64,000 bases of DNA from Massilia litorea (GCF_015101885.1 NZ_CP062941.1:1364001-1428000), one strand, 5' to 3'. Numbered from the stretch's first letter, positions 21,929 through 30,664 are shown. Made by a program: numbers and translations. Notes: generated by a model from the letters alone, not told the origin.

Positions 21929-23056
21929 TCAACGGTGGGTACTGAAGAAACGCATCATTTCGCGGCTGGCGTCCGGCCCCTTGCCGTCGGTATAGCTGCC
22001 GCGGGCGCTGCCGCCCGACCAGGCATGGCCGGCGCCGTGGATGACCCAGTGTTCGCCGTGGACCTTGCCGTCGGCGCGCTTGTGCATGGTGCGGGTAAAG
22101 GCGTGGCCGTCCGGTACCTGGCCCGGCTCGACCGCCATGCCGGCAGCGGCGTCGCGCGCGTGCACCATGAGCTCGTCGCCATTGGTCGGGTGCACGGTAT
22201 GGTCCTGGTCGCCGTGGAAGACGATGATCGGGATCGCGCGCGGCGGCCGCTTGCCGTCGGCGCGCTGGCGCTGGAGTTGACCTTGCATCGCGGCCAGGGC
22301 CGACGGCAAATCCTTGGCCGAGGCGAAGGGCAGGCCGGAGTGCACGCCGACGGCTGCGTACAGGTCGGGGTACAAGGTGCCCATGATGGTGGCCATGGCG
22401 CCGCCGGCGGACAGGCCGGCCACGTACACCTGGGCCGGGTCGATGCGGTATTTGTTCATGATCTCGCGGGTGATGCCGGCGATGATCGAGGGTTCGCCCT
22501 GGTCGCGCTTCTGGTCGACGTCGTTGAACCAGTTCCAGCAGCGCGAGGAATTGGCCTGGCGCGATTGCGCCGGATAGACGACCAGGCAACCGGTTTCTTC
22601 GGCCAGCGCGTTCATTTGCGTGCCGAGGGCGAAGTCGTCCGGATCCTGGGTGCAGCCGTGCAGCATCACGACGAGCGAGGCCGGCTTGTCCGCGGTGTCC
22701 GTGTAACTGCTCGGCACGTACAGTTTATAACTGCGGGTGCCGGCGGCATTCGTGAAACTGCCTTCGCTGAAGGTGCCGGGCAAGGCTTCTGCCGGTTCGT
22801 TGGCGGCGGCGGCGCCCCCGCCGAAGGTGCGGCTCAGTTCGGCGAGCATGTCCGGCACGTCGGACGGGGTGCGCAAGTGGGCCATGCCGTTCGCCTGCGA
22901 CAGTCCCTGCATCTGCGCCTGGGCCGCCTGGGTCATGGCCGAGGCGTTTTTCAGCGCGTCCTGGATCACCTTATTGGTATCGATCTGGGGCTTCTTGATC
23001 AGGTTACGGGTGGCGGCACGCATTTGCGTGAGCAATTTATTATTCATGAGTTTCAT
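21929..23056 (-). CDS. PHB depolymerase family esterase
   Basis: 375 residues with an alpha/beta hydrolase fold. The lipase box is GLSAGG with the nucleophile Ser, the catalytic Asp is in VFHGDQDHTVHPTNG, and the His is in HWVIHGAGHAWSGG. LVVMLHGCTQ supplies the oxyanion region. These features fit the type 1 catalytic domain of short-chain poly(hydroxyalkanoate) depolymerases and related feruloyl esterases. No signal peptide is visible; the first 60 residues are polar and Ala/Gln-rich, so it may be intracellular. AAGGAAA precedes the ATG. It is cotranscribed with the RHH regulator 21 bases upstream. Confidence 0.85.
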   Translation of the reverse strand: MKLMNNKLLTQMRAATRNLIKKPQIDTNKVIQDALKNASAMTQAAQAQMQGLSQANGMAHLRTPSDVPDMLAELSRTFGGGAAAANEPAEALPGTFSEGSFTNAAGTRSYKLYVPSSYTDTADKPASLVVMLHGCTQDPDDFALGTQMNALAEETGCLVVYPAQSRQANSSRCWNWFNDVDQKRDQGEPSIIAGITREIMNKYRIDPAQVYVAGLSAGGAMATIMGTLYPDLYAAVGVHSGLPFASAKDLPSALAAMQGQLQRQRADGKRPPRAIPIIVFHGDQDHTVHPTNGDELMVHARDAAAGMAVEPGQVPDGHAFTRTMHKRADGKVHGEHWVIHGAGHAWSGGSARGSYTDGKGPDASREMMRFFSTHR

Positions 23057-23077
23057 TTGGCTTTCCTTGTATGCGCT

Positions 23078-23506
23078 TTAAAGTATGCGCTCTGCCAATG
23101 CGGCCTTGATGGCGCTGCTTGCATGCAGTGCTCCCAGGACCGAAATCGATTCAATGGTGGCCAGGGCCAGTTCGACCGTGACGTCGCTGGCGATGCTGGC
23201 CATGCCGAGCACCTGGATCTGCAGCCGGATACCGGCCTGTTGCGCCGCTTCCAGGTCGGCGCGCGAATAGTGGTGCATCCCGAGCACGAGACTGCGGCGC
23301 GCCACGGTTTGCCGGACCACGTCCGCATGGGTATTCAATTGGTTGCGAATGGCTGTGCGGATCAGGTCGGTCCGGTTGCTGTAAAAGCCTTCACTCACCA
23401 GCAAGTCGATCTGGCCCAGGTCGATCATGCCGAGGTTGATCGTGATCTTTTCCGAGTCGACCAGCTTCGGTTTCGCTTCATTCGTCGTCATCAGTTCACC
23501 GCGCAT
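23078..23506 (-). CDS. Ribbon-helix-helix (CopG/NikR-like) transcriptional regulator
   Basis: 142 residues. The N-terminal DNA-binding ribbon is KITINLGMIDLGQIDLLV (about residues 20-37), with helix SNRTDLIRTAIRNQL after it. The C-terminal half resembles a NikR-type ligand or oligomerisation domain but lacks an obvious His-rich metal site. The ATG at 23506 is supported by GGAGG nine bases upstream. It leads the esterase operon and has a palindrome in its own leader, so autoregulation is likely. Confidence 0.8.
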   Translation of the reverse strand: MRGELMTTNEAKPKLVDSEKITINLGMIDLGQIDLLVSEGFYSNRTDLIRTAIRNQLNTHADVVRQTVARRSLVLGMHHYSRADLEAAQQAGIRLQIQVLGMASIASDVTVELALATIESISVLGALHASSAIKAALAERIL

Positions 23507-23537
23507 GCCTTACACCCTCCTTACAAACCATCTGGAT

Positions 23538-23555
23538 ACCATCCACATGGATGGT
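23538..23555. promoter_or_regulatory. Palindrome, candidate operator of the RHH regulator
   Basis: ACCATCC and GGATGGT form 7-base inverted arms around ACAT. A further half-site-like ACCATC lies at 23528-23533. The element sits between the predicted promoter and the regulator start codon, the classic place for an autorepressor. Confidence 0.6.
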
Positions 23556-23569
23556 GAAATCAGGTGCCA

Positions 23570-23597
23570 AGTCTACGCGACTGAAGCTTGAGGTCAA
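23570..23597 (-). promoter_or_regulatory. Candidate promoter of the RHH-esterase operon
   Basis: Read leftward, TTGACC (23592-23597) and TAGACT (23570-23575) are 16 bases apart. A transcript would start near 23563, just before the palindrome. Confidence 0.5.
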
Positions 23598-23632
23598 GCG
23601 CAATTCGATTGAATCGGGTACTCTATTTCTCC

Positions 23633-24061
23633 ATGAGTCCAGAATTACAACCCGGCCTGCGCTTCGCATGGCAGTACACGGTGTCGCCGCGCGCGACCGT
23701 CCCGCAGCTGTATCACGACACCCCGTTCTGTCTCGACATGCCGGACGTGCTCGCCACCGGCTACATGGTCGGCATGATGGAACTGGCCTGCGTCCACGGC
23801 ATGCTGCCCTTCCTCGACTGGCCACGTGAACAGAGCTTGGGGACCATGGTCAATTTTCAACATCTGGCGCCGACGCCGCCCGGCATGACCCTGCGCATCG
23901 AAGGCGAAGTCATTCAAGTCGACGGCCCGCGCGTACGTTTTAAAGTGCAGGCCTGGGACGAGCAGGAGCGTATCTGCGAAGGCACGCACGAGCGTTGCGT
24001 CATCGATCGGGACCGTTTTAATGGACGCGTCGCGAAAAAGCGGAGGACTGCAATCGTATGA
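23633..24061 (+). CDS. Thioesterase family protein (FlK-like hotdog fold)
   Basis: 142 residues in one hotdog domain. LATGYMVGMMELACVHGM followed by GTMVNFQHLAPTPPGMTLRIEGEV fits the fluoroacetyl-CoA thioesterase-like family, where the Thr/Glu/His triad acts on small acyl-CoAs; the Glu (MMELA) and His (FQHLA) are present. The substrate is not known. The start at MSPELQPG is chosen over an upstream ATG at 23588 that overlaps the divergent promoter. The stop overlaps the next start (ATGA). Confidence 0.78.
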   Translation: MSPELQPGLRFAWQYTVSPRATVPQLYHDTPFCLDMPDVLATGYMVGMMELACVHGMLPFLDWPREQSLGTMVNFQHLAPTPPGMTLRIEGEVIQVDGPRVRFKVQAWDEQERICEGTHERCVIDRDRFNGRVAKKRRTAIV

Positions 24062-24267
24062 GCCCGCTCTCGTCTCCCGAACTGCAGACCCCGGTTCCCT
24101 CCCCCTGCATCAGCCTGTGCGAGATGGACGGGCAGAGCGGCCTGTGCCGAGGCTGCCTGCGCACGATCGATGAGATCGTTGCCTGGGGCAGCGCCAGCGA
24201 CGAGGTCAAACGCGCAGTCTGGATGGAGATCCGGCGCCGCGAAGCAGACCTGGATTTCGGCGCATGA
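24058..24267 (+). CDS. DUF1289 protein (Cys-rich, likely Fe-S binding)
   Basis: 69 residues. Four cysteines at 17, 21, 30 and 33 (SPCISLCEMDGQSGLCRGC) form the DUF1289 pattern, a possible iron-sulfur or zinc site. It overlaps both neighbours by four bases (start with the thioesterase, stop with the hydrolase), so the three genes are translationally coupled. Confidence 0.82.
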   Translation: MSPLSSPELQTPVPSPCISLCEMDGQSGLCRGCLRTIDEIVAWGSASDEVKRAVWMEIRRREADLDFGA

Positions 24268-25310
24268 CCCGTTCCCTGCCTGCCACGATGCGCGTCTTCG
24301 AGCGCGGCTGGCTGTCGTCGAACAATGTGTTGTTTATCGGCGAAGAGACGGCGCTGGTCGATAGCGGCTATGTGACCCACGCGCCGCAGACGCTGGCGCT
24401 GGTACGCCATGCGCTGGGCGGGCGGCCCTTGCACCGCCTGTTGAACACCCATCTGCATTCCGATCACTGCGGCGGCAATGCCGCGCTGCAGGCGGCGTAT
24501 GGCTGCCACACGGCGATTCCCGCCGCCGAAGGCGTCAAAGTCGCCGCCTGGGACGAGGATGCGCTGAGTTTCCGGGCCACCGGACAGCAATGCGCGCGGT
24601 TTACGTTCGACGCGCTGCTGGCGCCGGGGCAAAGCCTGGAACTGGGCGATATGGACTGGGAAGTGCTGGGCGCGCCCGGCCACGATCCGCATGCATTATT
24701 ACTGTTCTGCGCGCAGGAGGGGATCCTGATCGCGGGCGACGCGCTGTGGGAAAACGGCTTCGGGGTGATTTTTCCGGAACTGGCAGGCGAACCGGGATTT
24801 AATGAAACCCGCGCGACGCTGGACCTGATCGCCACGCTCGACGCGCGCATCGTCATTCCCGGCCATGGCCGCATGTTTGCGGATGTGGCCGGCGCACTGC
24901 AACGCGCCTGGTCTCGGCTCGATTATTTATCGAGCGCGCCGCAGCGCAATGCCGAGAATGCGATCAAGGTGCTCGTCAAATTCCTGCTGCTCGAGCGGCA
25001 GCGGGTGGCGCTGGCGGACCTGCCGGGGCTGCTGGCGTCGATTCCGATGGTCGGGAGTGCGCTGCGGCAGATGGATCTTGCCTCCCTCGCGGCTGATCAG
25101 ACGCTGCTTGAACGCGTGGGCAGCGACGCTGCCCGCCCTGCGGCGCTTGCGCAGAGCGGCAGGGTGGGCGGGTCCCCCGCCCACGCGTTCAACGAACGCT
25201 TGCCTGCCACGTCATTCGAGCCCTACCTGAGGCTGGCCAACTGGGCCATTTCCTCCCTGCTGCGCGCGCAAGCCGCCCGCATCGATGGCAATTTCCTGGT
25301 CGACGCCTGA
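24264..25310 (+). CDS. MBL-fold metallo-hydrolase
   Basis: 348 residues. The metal motif NTHLHSDHCGGN (HxHxDH) is present, with further ligands in GAPGHDPHA, AGDALWENGFG and IPGHG. The last 130 residues form a helical extension, as in glyoxalase-II-like or RNase-Z-like relatives; the substrate cannot be told. It is third in the tightly overlapped thioesterase-DUF1289-hydrolase operon, which hints at joint action on thioesters. Confidence 0.85.
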   Translation: MTRSLPATMRVFERGWLSSNNVLFIGEETALVDSGYVTHAPQTLALVRHALGGRPLHRLLNTHLHSDHCGGNAALQAAYGCHTAIPAAEGVKVAAWDEDALSFRATGQQCARFTFDALLAPGQSLELGDMDWEVLGAPGHDPHALLLFCAQEGILIAGDALWENGFGVIFPELAGEPGFNETRATLDLIATLDARIVIPGHGRMFADVAGALQRAWSRLDYLSSAPQRNAENAIKVLVKFLLLERQRVALADLPGLLASIPMVGSALRQMDLASLAADQTLLERVGSDAARPAALAQSGRVGGSPAHAFNERLPATSFEPYLRLANWAISSLLRAQAARIDGNFLVDA

Positions 25311-25360
25311 TTTAGAGCCGCCGATCTAGCACGATCGTGCTTTTATTCCCCGATAGACCC

Positions 25361-25366
25361 TATAAT
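25361..25366 (+). promoter_or_regulatory. Candidate -10 element for the nitronate monooxygenase gene
   Basis: A perfect TATAAT 40 bases before the ATG at 25407. The -35 position (TGCTTT) is poor, so an activator may be needed or the match may be incidental. Confidence 0.4.
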
Positions 25367-25406
25367 CAGTCAGTCACGCTCCATTACACCACGCCGAAAG
25401 TTGCCC

Positions 25407-26369
25407 ATGACGCTGCCAACCGTACTGCAAAACCTCTCCTTACCCGTCATCGCCTCGCCGATGTTCATCGCCAGCGGTCCCGCCCTGGTCGCGGCGCAGT
25501 GCAAGGCGGGGATCGTCGGTTCCTTCCCGGCCCTGAACGCCCGTCCGGCCGAGCTGCTCGACACCTGGCTGACCGATTTACAGAAAGAGCTGGCCGACTA
25601 CCAGGCCGCCCATCCGGATCGTAAAGTCGGCCCGATCGCCGTCAACCAGATCGTCCACGCCTCCAACGCCCGCCTCGAGCACGATGTCGAAGTCTGTGTC
25701 AAACACCAGGTGCCGATCATCATCTCGTCCCTGCGCGCGCCGCCGAAAGAGATGCTCGATGCCGTACACAGCTATGGCGGCATCGTGCTGCATGACGTGG
25801 TCTCGATCCGCCATGCGCAGAAGGCGCTCGAAGCCGGTGTCGACGGCCTGATCCTGGTCGCGGCCGGCGCCGGCGGCCATGCGGGCGCGCTGTCGCCGTT
25901 CGCGCTGGTGGGAGAAGTGCGTAAATTCTTCGACGGCCCCCTGGCCCTGTCCGGCTCGATCGCCACCGGCGACGCCATCCTGGCGGCGCAGGCGATGGGC
26001 GCCGATTTCGCGTATATCGGCTCGCGCTGGCTGGCAACCAAGGAATCGAACGTCAGCGACGACTACCGCGACGCCATCGTCGAATCGAGCGCGGCCGACG
26101 TGGTGTACACGAATTTGTTCACTGGCGTGCACGGCAATTACCTGAAAAAATCGATCGTCAATGCCGGGCTCGATCCAGACGCGCTGCCGGAATCGGACAA
26201 GAGCAAGATGAGCTTTGGCGACGGCAGCTCGAAAGCGAAAGCCTGGCGCGACATCTGGGGCGCCGGACAAGGCGTCGGCCTGATGAACGACGTGCCGACG
26301 GTGGCCGAGATGGTTGAGCGGCTGACACGCGAATACAACGCGGCGCGCGCGCGCCTGGCGCTGCGCTGA
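25407..26369 (+). CDS. Nitronate monooxygenase-type FMN oxidoreductase
   Basis: 320 residues in a TIM barrel. FMN-binding segments are PVIASPMFIASGPALVAA (N-terminus), AAGAGGHAG and YIGSRWLATKES. The pattern fits class I nitronate monooxygenases and related NAD(P)H-dependent flavin enzymes, which oxidise toxic alkyl nitronates. The ATG at 25407 is taken as start; a TTG two codons upstream is possible. It is followed by a terminator shared with the convergent purine gene. Confidence 0.85.
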   Translation: MTLPTVLQNLSLPVIASPMFIASGPALVAAQCKAGIVGSFPALNARPAELLDTWLTDLQKELADYQAAHPDRKVGPIAVNQIVHASNARLEHDVEVCVKHQVPIIISSLRAPPKEMLDAVHSYGGIVLHDVVSIRHAQKALEAGVDGLILVAAGAGGHAGALSPFALVGEVRKFFDGPLALSGSIATGDAILAAQAMGADFAYIGSRWLATKESNVSDDYRDAIVESSAADVVYTNLFTGVHGNYLKKSIVNAGLDPDALPESDKSKMSFGDGSSKAKAWRDIWGAGQGVGLMNDVPTVAEMVERLTREYNAARARLALR

Positions 26370-26396
26370 TCGCTGGACGGGACACGTTCAAAAAAC

Positions 26397-26427
26397 AAAA
26401 GGCCTCCATGCAGGAGGCCTTTTTTTG
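26397..26427. terminator. Bidirectional terminator
   Basis: GGCCTCC (26401-26407), loop ATGCA, GGAGGCC (26413-26419), T run to 26427 on the + strand and a matching A-rich run on the left. It lies between two convergent genes and should stop both. Confidence 0.9.
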
Positions 26428-26441
26428 CGGATGATGTCGGT

Positions 26442-27062
26442 TCAGGACGCTTTCGCATCCGGCACCGGATACTCCAGCTCCGGCTCCGCCGGTTTCAAAT
26501 CCTGTGGCGAAATGGCCCACAGCCCGGGCAGGTTGCGCCAGTAACCGTAGACGTCCATGCCGAAACCGACCACGAAGGCGTTCGGCAGCGTCAGGCCGAC
26601 AATATCGGCCACGATCGGTTTATTGCGTCCGATGTCCTTGTCCGCGAACACGGCGATGATGACCTCGGCCGCGCCCATGTCGAGCAGGCGCTGTTTGACG
26701 TGCGCCAGCGTCTCTCCTTCGTCCAGGATGTCGTCGAGCACGACGATCGTGCGTCCGGCCACGTTCTGGCGCGGGATCACTTTCCACACCACTTGTCCGC
26801 CGCGGTCGTCGTCGCCGTAGCGGCTGACGTGGATGTAGTCGAATTCGAGCGGGAAGTCGAGCTGGGGCAGCAGGGTGCCCGTGAACACGACGGCGCCGCC
26901 CATTACCCCCAGCACCAGCGGGAAGCCGGCACCTGGCGCTTTAAAACGCTCGTTGAGCACGTCGGCCACCTGGCCGACCGCAGCCTGCACCTGGCTCGGG
27001 GTAACGATCTCTTGCGCATGTTCAAGCAGGGCTTGGGCGCGTGTAACATGAAAATCTTGCAT
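26442..27062 (-). CDS. Hypoxanthine-guanine phosphoribosyltransferase
   Basis: 206 residues. The PRPP-binding motif IVVLDDILDEGETL is complete. The N-terminal LGVMGGAVVFTGTLLPQLDFPLEFDYIHVSRYG and C-terminal NAFVVGFGMDVYGYWRNLPGLWAIS fit purine phosphoribosyltransferases that salvage hypoxanthine and guanine. The ATG at 27062 (MQDFHVTRA) is chosen because homologues begin near here; a longer open frame upstream has no ribosome site. Confidence 0.92.
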   Translation of the reverse strand: MQDFHVTRAQALLEHAQEIVTPSQVQAAVGQVADVLNERFKAPGAGFPLVLGVMGGAVVFTGTLLPQLDFPLEFDYIHVSRYGDDDRGGQVVWKVIPRQNVAGRTIVVLDDILDEGETLAHVKQRLLDMGAAEVIIAVFADKDIGRNKPIVADIVGLTLPNAFVVGFGMDVYGYWRNLPGLWAISPQDLKPAEPELEYPVPDAKAS

Positions 27063-27213
27063 GAGTATTGACGGTAAGGGGGCAATGCGCCAATTATCGC
27101 GAATATTTCCGATGACGGGCGGACATTTGGCAGGGGTCCGTTCCTGCCCTCCTTGTCTTCCTTGCCATGATGGTTTCCTTGCCCATCCCCGAGGGCGAAA
27201 CAGGCACGGCCGC

Positions 27214-28467
27214 CTAGCTGTAGTCGCGCGCATCCTCGATCAGCTTGCCGTCCTCCGGCAGCGCGCCCGGCGCAACAAAGGCAACTTCGCCGCGCAGCTT
27301 GGTGACTTCGCGTATCGAGGCGCCGATGGCCGCGGCCAGCGCGGGATCGGGCCGCCTCTCCACTTCGCACTGCAGCGTCATCACATCGTTGGCCATCTGC
27401 CCCGACACCACCAGCCGCGCCTTCAGAATGGCGGGATGGCGGCGCACGATATTCTGCACCTGCGAGGCGTGCACGAACATGGCACGGACCTTGGTGGTCT
27501 GGTCCGCGCGGCCGAGCCAGCCGCGGATGCGGCTGTTGGTGCGTACGCCGCGCCTCTCTTCCACCAGCAGTGCCGACAAATCGCCGGTGGCGAAACGGAT
27601 CAGCGGATAGTCGGGATTGAACAGGGTGACGACGACTTCGCCGATGTCGCCGGGCGCCACCGGCTCGCCGCTGCCGGGCCGCACGATTTCCAGCAGCACC
27701 TCTTCGTCGAGCACCATGCCCGGATCGAGCACGCCGTCGGTGGCGGTTTCATAGGCGATGCTGCCGATGTCGGCCGAGGCATAGGTCTGGAACACGTGCG
27801 GCACGCCCTGTTCGCGGAACCAGCTGCGCAGGGACTCCGGCAGCGCCTCGGCGCCGAGCAGAGCGTGCCGCACGCTGCCGATGTCGGCGCCGGTTTCGCG
27901 CGCCTTTTCGATGATGATGCGCAAAAACGAGGGGGTGCCGACATAGGTATCCGGGCGCAATGCCGCCATCGCCTGCACCTGCATTTCGGTCTGTCCGGTA
28001 CCGGCCGGGATCACGCTGCAGCCGATGCGGGAAGCGCCGCTTTCGACCATGAAGGCGGCCGGCGTGAAGTGGTAACTGAAACAGTTCTGCAGCAGCCCGC
28101 CGGCGCGCACGCCGGCCGCAAACAGGGGCCGCGCGAAGCGCCACCAGTCCTGGCCGCGCCCTTCGGGGTCGAAGATCGGGCCGGGCGACATGAACACGTG
28201 CGCCAGTTCGGCCGTCGGCGTCGCGGCCAGGCCACCGAAAGGCGGCCTCTCCTCCTGCAGCGCCTTTAAATCGGATTTGCGCGTCACCGGCAGCGCCGCC
28301 AGCGCCGCGCGGCTGGTGATGGCGCCGGGGTCGACGCCGTCCAGGATCCTGGCCCAGCCCGGGGCCTGTTGCGCGCGCGCGATCAGGCCTGGCAGGCGCG
28401 CCAGCAGCGCACGTTCGCGTTCTTCGGGCGCGCGCGTTTCCAGCGCATCGAGAGGGTTGCTCGTCAT
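27214..28467 (-). CDS. Phenylacetate-CoA-ligase-like protein with degenerate ATP loop
   Basis: 417 residues. The overall fold of the PaaK family is visible: FYHFTPAAF-type core (YHFTPAAFMVESGASRIG), the aromatic motif TYASADIGSIAYE, the LIRFATGDLS motif and the C-terminal RIRGWLGRADQTTKVRAMFV hinge and lid. But the P-loop, normally a Ser/Thr/Gly-rich SGTTGKPT-like motif, is replaced at residues 91-103 by VFMSPGPIFDPEG with no lysine. It lies at the end of the ABC-importer cluster. It may be an inactive or altered adenylating enzyme; the substrate is unknown. Confidence 0.75.
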   Translation of the reverse strand: MTSNPLDALETRAPEERERALLARLPGLIARAQQAPGWARILDGVDPGAITSRAALAALPVTRKSDLKALQEERPPFGGLAATPTAELAHVFMSPGPIFDPEGRGQDWWRFARPLFAAGVRAGGLLQNCFSYHFTPAAFMVESGASRIGCSVIPAGTGQTEMQVQAMAALRPDTYVGTPSFLRIIIEKARETGADIGSVRHALLGAEALPESLRSWFREQGVPHVFQTYASADIGSIAYETATDGVLDPGMVLDEEVLLEIVRPGSGEPVAPGDIGEVVVTLFNPDYPLIRFATGDLSALLVEERRGVRTNSRIRGWLGRADQTTKVRAMFVHASQVQNIVRRHPAILKARLVVSGQMANDVMTLQCEVERRPDPALAAAIGASIREVTKLRGEVAFVAPGALPEDGKLIEDARDYS

Positions 28468-28495
28468 GGTGCTCTCCGTGAGAGGGAGGCTGGAT

Positions 28496-29311
28496 TCAGG
28501 CCAGCCAGCGTTTGCGGCGTCGGTAAAACTTCATGTCCCTGAAACTTTTACGGCCGGCGCCGGACACGCCCAGATAAAATTCCTTGACGTCCTCGTTGTT
28601 GGCCAGGTCCTGCGCCGCGCCTTCCATCACCACGCGCCCGTTCTCGAGGATGTAGCCGAAATCGGCGTAGCGCAGGGCGACGTTGGTGTTCTGCTCGGCC
28701 AGCAGGAAGGAGACGCCTTCCTTTTCATTTAAATCTTTCACGATGCCGAAGATCTCGTCGACGATCTGCGGCGCGATGCCCATCGACGGTTCGTCGAGCA
28801 GGATCATCGAGGGGTTCGCCATCAAGGCGCGCCCGATCGCGCACATCTGCTGCTCGCCGCCCGAGGTATACCCGGCCTGGCTGCTCCGTCTTTCTTTCAA
28901 ACGCGGAAAATAGTGGTACACCGATTCGAGCGCGGCTTTCAGTTCGCCGCGCCCGATGTTCCGGGTATAGGCGCCCGTCAGTAAATTTTCTTCGATCGTG
29001 AGGTGGCCGAAGCAGTGACGTCCCTCCATCACCTGCGACAGGCCGCGCCTGACTAACTCGTTCGGCGTCAATTGGTCGATGCGCTCGCCCTGGAAGCGCA
29101 CCTCTCCCTTGGTGACGTCGCCGCGCTCGCCGCGCAGCAGGGTCGAGATGGTTTTCAGGGTGGTCGACTTGCCGGCGCCGTTCGCGCCCAGCAGGGCCAC
29201 GATCTTCCCCTTCGGGACCTGCAGCGACACCCCCTTCAAAACCAGGATCACGTGGTCGTAAATGACTTCGATGTTGTTGACGGACAGGTAGGGCGCGCTG
29301 GTGCTGGTCAT
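28496..29311 (-). CDS. Branched-chain amino-acid-type ABC transporter ATP-binding protein (LivF)
   Basis: 271 residues. Walker A GANGAGKST, signature SGGEQQM and Walker B ILLDEPSMGIAP are intact. The C-terminal extension KSFRDMKFYRRRKRW is longer and more basic than in E. coli LivF. The ATG at 29311 opens MTSTSAPYLSVNNIEVIY; a longer frame is rejected because it begins inside a G/C-rich run without a ribosome site. Confidence 0.88.
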   Translation of the reverse strand: MTSTSAPYLSVNNIEVIYDHVILVLKGVSLQVPKGKIVALLGANGAGKSTTLKTISTLLRGERGDVTKGEVRFQGERIDQLTPNELVRRGLSQVMEGRHCFGHLTIEENLLTGAYTRNIGRGELKAALESVYHYFPRLKERRSSQAGYTSGGEQQMCAIGRALMANPSMILLDEPSMGIAPQIVDEIFGIVKDLNEKEGVSFLLAEQNTNVALRYADFGYILENGRVVMEGAAQDLANNEDVKEFYLGVSGAGRKSFRDMKFYRRRKRWLA

Positions 29312-29362
29312 GGTTATTTTTTCCGAAAACGCCCCCGCCAGGCGGCGGGGGCGGTTCATCGA

Positions 29363-30664
29363 TTACTGCATGCAGGCAGGCGTGATGTTCTTTTCCTTGG
29401 CATAGGCCAGCGACGACTCTTCCAGCAGTTTGCGGGTCAACGCCTTGTCGCCGACCACCCAGTTCGGCGTGATCGCGACCCACTTCTTGCCATCCCACTG
29501 CTGGACTTTCACAGCCCCGGAACCCTCGTGGTCCTCGCAGCTGGTCTTCACGGTCGGGAACATGCCGAAGGCGCCGAGGGCTTTCTGGCGTGCCGCATCG
29601 ACGTTCAGGTTTTCCAGGCCCCAGCGCACCTGCTCGCCGGTCATGGTTTTACCCTTGCCGAATTTCTCCTGCGCGGTGCGGATCGCCTCGACCCAGAGCA
29701 CGCCCAGGGTCACGCCGCGCATGTGATAGACGGAGCCGATGCGGCCCTGGTCGGCCAGGTTGCCCTTGCCGGCGGCGTAGACTTTCTTGCGGATCTCGTC
29801 GATCAGCGGGTAATTGCCCGGCGTATTAAACGTCATCGAGGTATAGCCCTTGGCCGCTTCGCCCGACGGGATCGTGTCTTCTTCCGAACCGGCCCACCAG
29901 ACGCCGAGGATTTTCTCGCGCGGGAAGCCGTTCCTCTGTGCGGTTTTGATCGCCACCGAATTCATCACGCCCCAGCCCCACAGGATCACATGGTCCGGTT
30001 TCGCCTGGCGGATCTGCAGCCATTGCGATTGCTGCTCGCTGCCCGGCGGCGCCACCGCAATTTTGATCAACTCGAACCCGTATTGCGCAGCCTGGGCATC
30101 GAGCACCGGCATCGCTTCCTTGCCGAAAGCCGAGTCGTGGTACAGGTAGACGATCTTTTTGCCTTTCAGCTTGGGATAGCCGCCGTTCTTGTCGGCCAGG
30201 TACTTGATCATCGCGGCGGCCTGGTTCCAGTAGCTGGTGATCAAGGGGAACACGTACGGAAAAACTTTGCCGTTGGCCGCGTCCGAGCGGCCGTAGCCGA
30301 GCATGGTCATCGGGATTTTATCGGTCGCGACGCGGTCGACGATGCCGTAGGCGATGCCGGTCGAGAGCGGGTCGACCAGGGTGGCGCCGCCGTTCTTCGT
30401 TTTCATGCGCTCGTAGCACTCGACGCCGCGCGAGGCGTTGTATTCGGTCTCGCACTCTTCCCAGGTCATCTTGACGCCGTTGATGCCGCCGTTCGCATTG
30501 ACCAAATTAAAATAGTCGATCATGCCGCCGTAGAAGCCGGAACCGCCGGCACCGTAAGGGCCGACGCGATACGAGGGCAGGGCGACGAACTGGTCGGCCG
30601 CCAGCACCTGGCCGCCCGCGCCCATCAGGGCTGCGGCGAACACGATCGATTTCATGAGTTTCAT
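29363..30664 (-). CDS. ABC transporter substrate-binding protein (LivK type)
   Basis: 433 residues with a signal peptide (MKLMKSIVFAAALMGAGGQVLA). The type I periplasmic-binding fold is recognised from SGFYGGMIDYFNLVNANGGINGVKM, the VYLYHDSAFGKE turn and the C-terminal WVVGDKALTRKLLEES. This is the peptide-binding-like subfamily used for branched amino acids, amides and aromatic or fatty acids. GAGGAG lies seven bases before the ATG. It separates the livM and livF genes of the cluster. Confidence 0.88.
   Translation of the reverse strand: MKLMKSIVFAAALMGAGGQVLAADQFVALPSYRVGPYGAGGSGFYGGMIDYFNLVNANGGINGVKMTWEECETEYNASRGVECYERMKTKNGGATLVDPLSTGIAYGIVDRVATDKIPMTMLGYGRSDAANGKVFPYVFPLITSYWNQAAAMIKYLADKNGGYPKLKGKKIVYLYHDSAFGKEAMPVLDAQAAQYGFELIKIAVAPPGSEQQSQWLQIRQAKPDHVILWGWGVMNSVAIKTAQRNGFPREKILGVWWAGSEEDTIPSGEAAKGYTSMTFNTPGNYPLIDEIRKKVYAAGKGNLADQGRIGSVYHMRGVTLGVLWVEAIRTAQEKFGKGKTMTGEQVRWGLENLNVDAARQKALGAFGMFPTVKTSCEDHEGSGAVKVQQWDGKKWVAITPNWVVGDKALTRKLLEESSLAYAKEKNITPACMQ

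Noticed and set aside
21917..23557. A 546-codon rightward frame across the esterase and RHH genes.
   Set aside because: Antisense shadow; the leftward genes carry a lipase box and an RHH domain with good ribosome sites.
23821..23830. CCACGTGAAC resembling part of parS inside the thioesterase gene.
   Set aside because: Only the CACGTG core and a few flanking bases match; the palindromic arms are absent.
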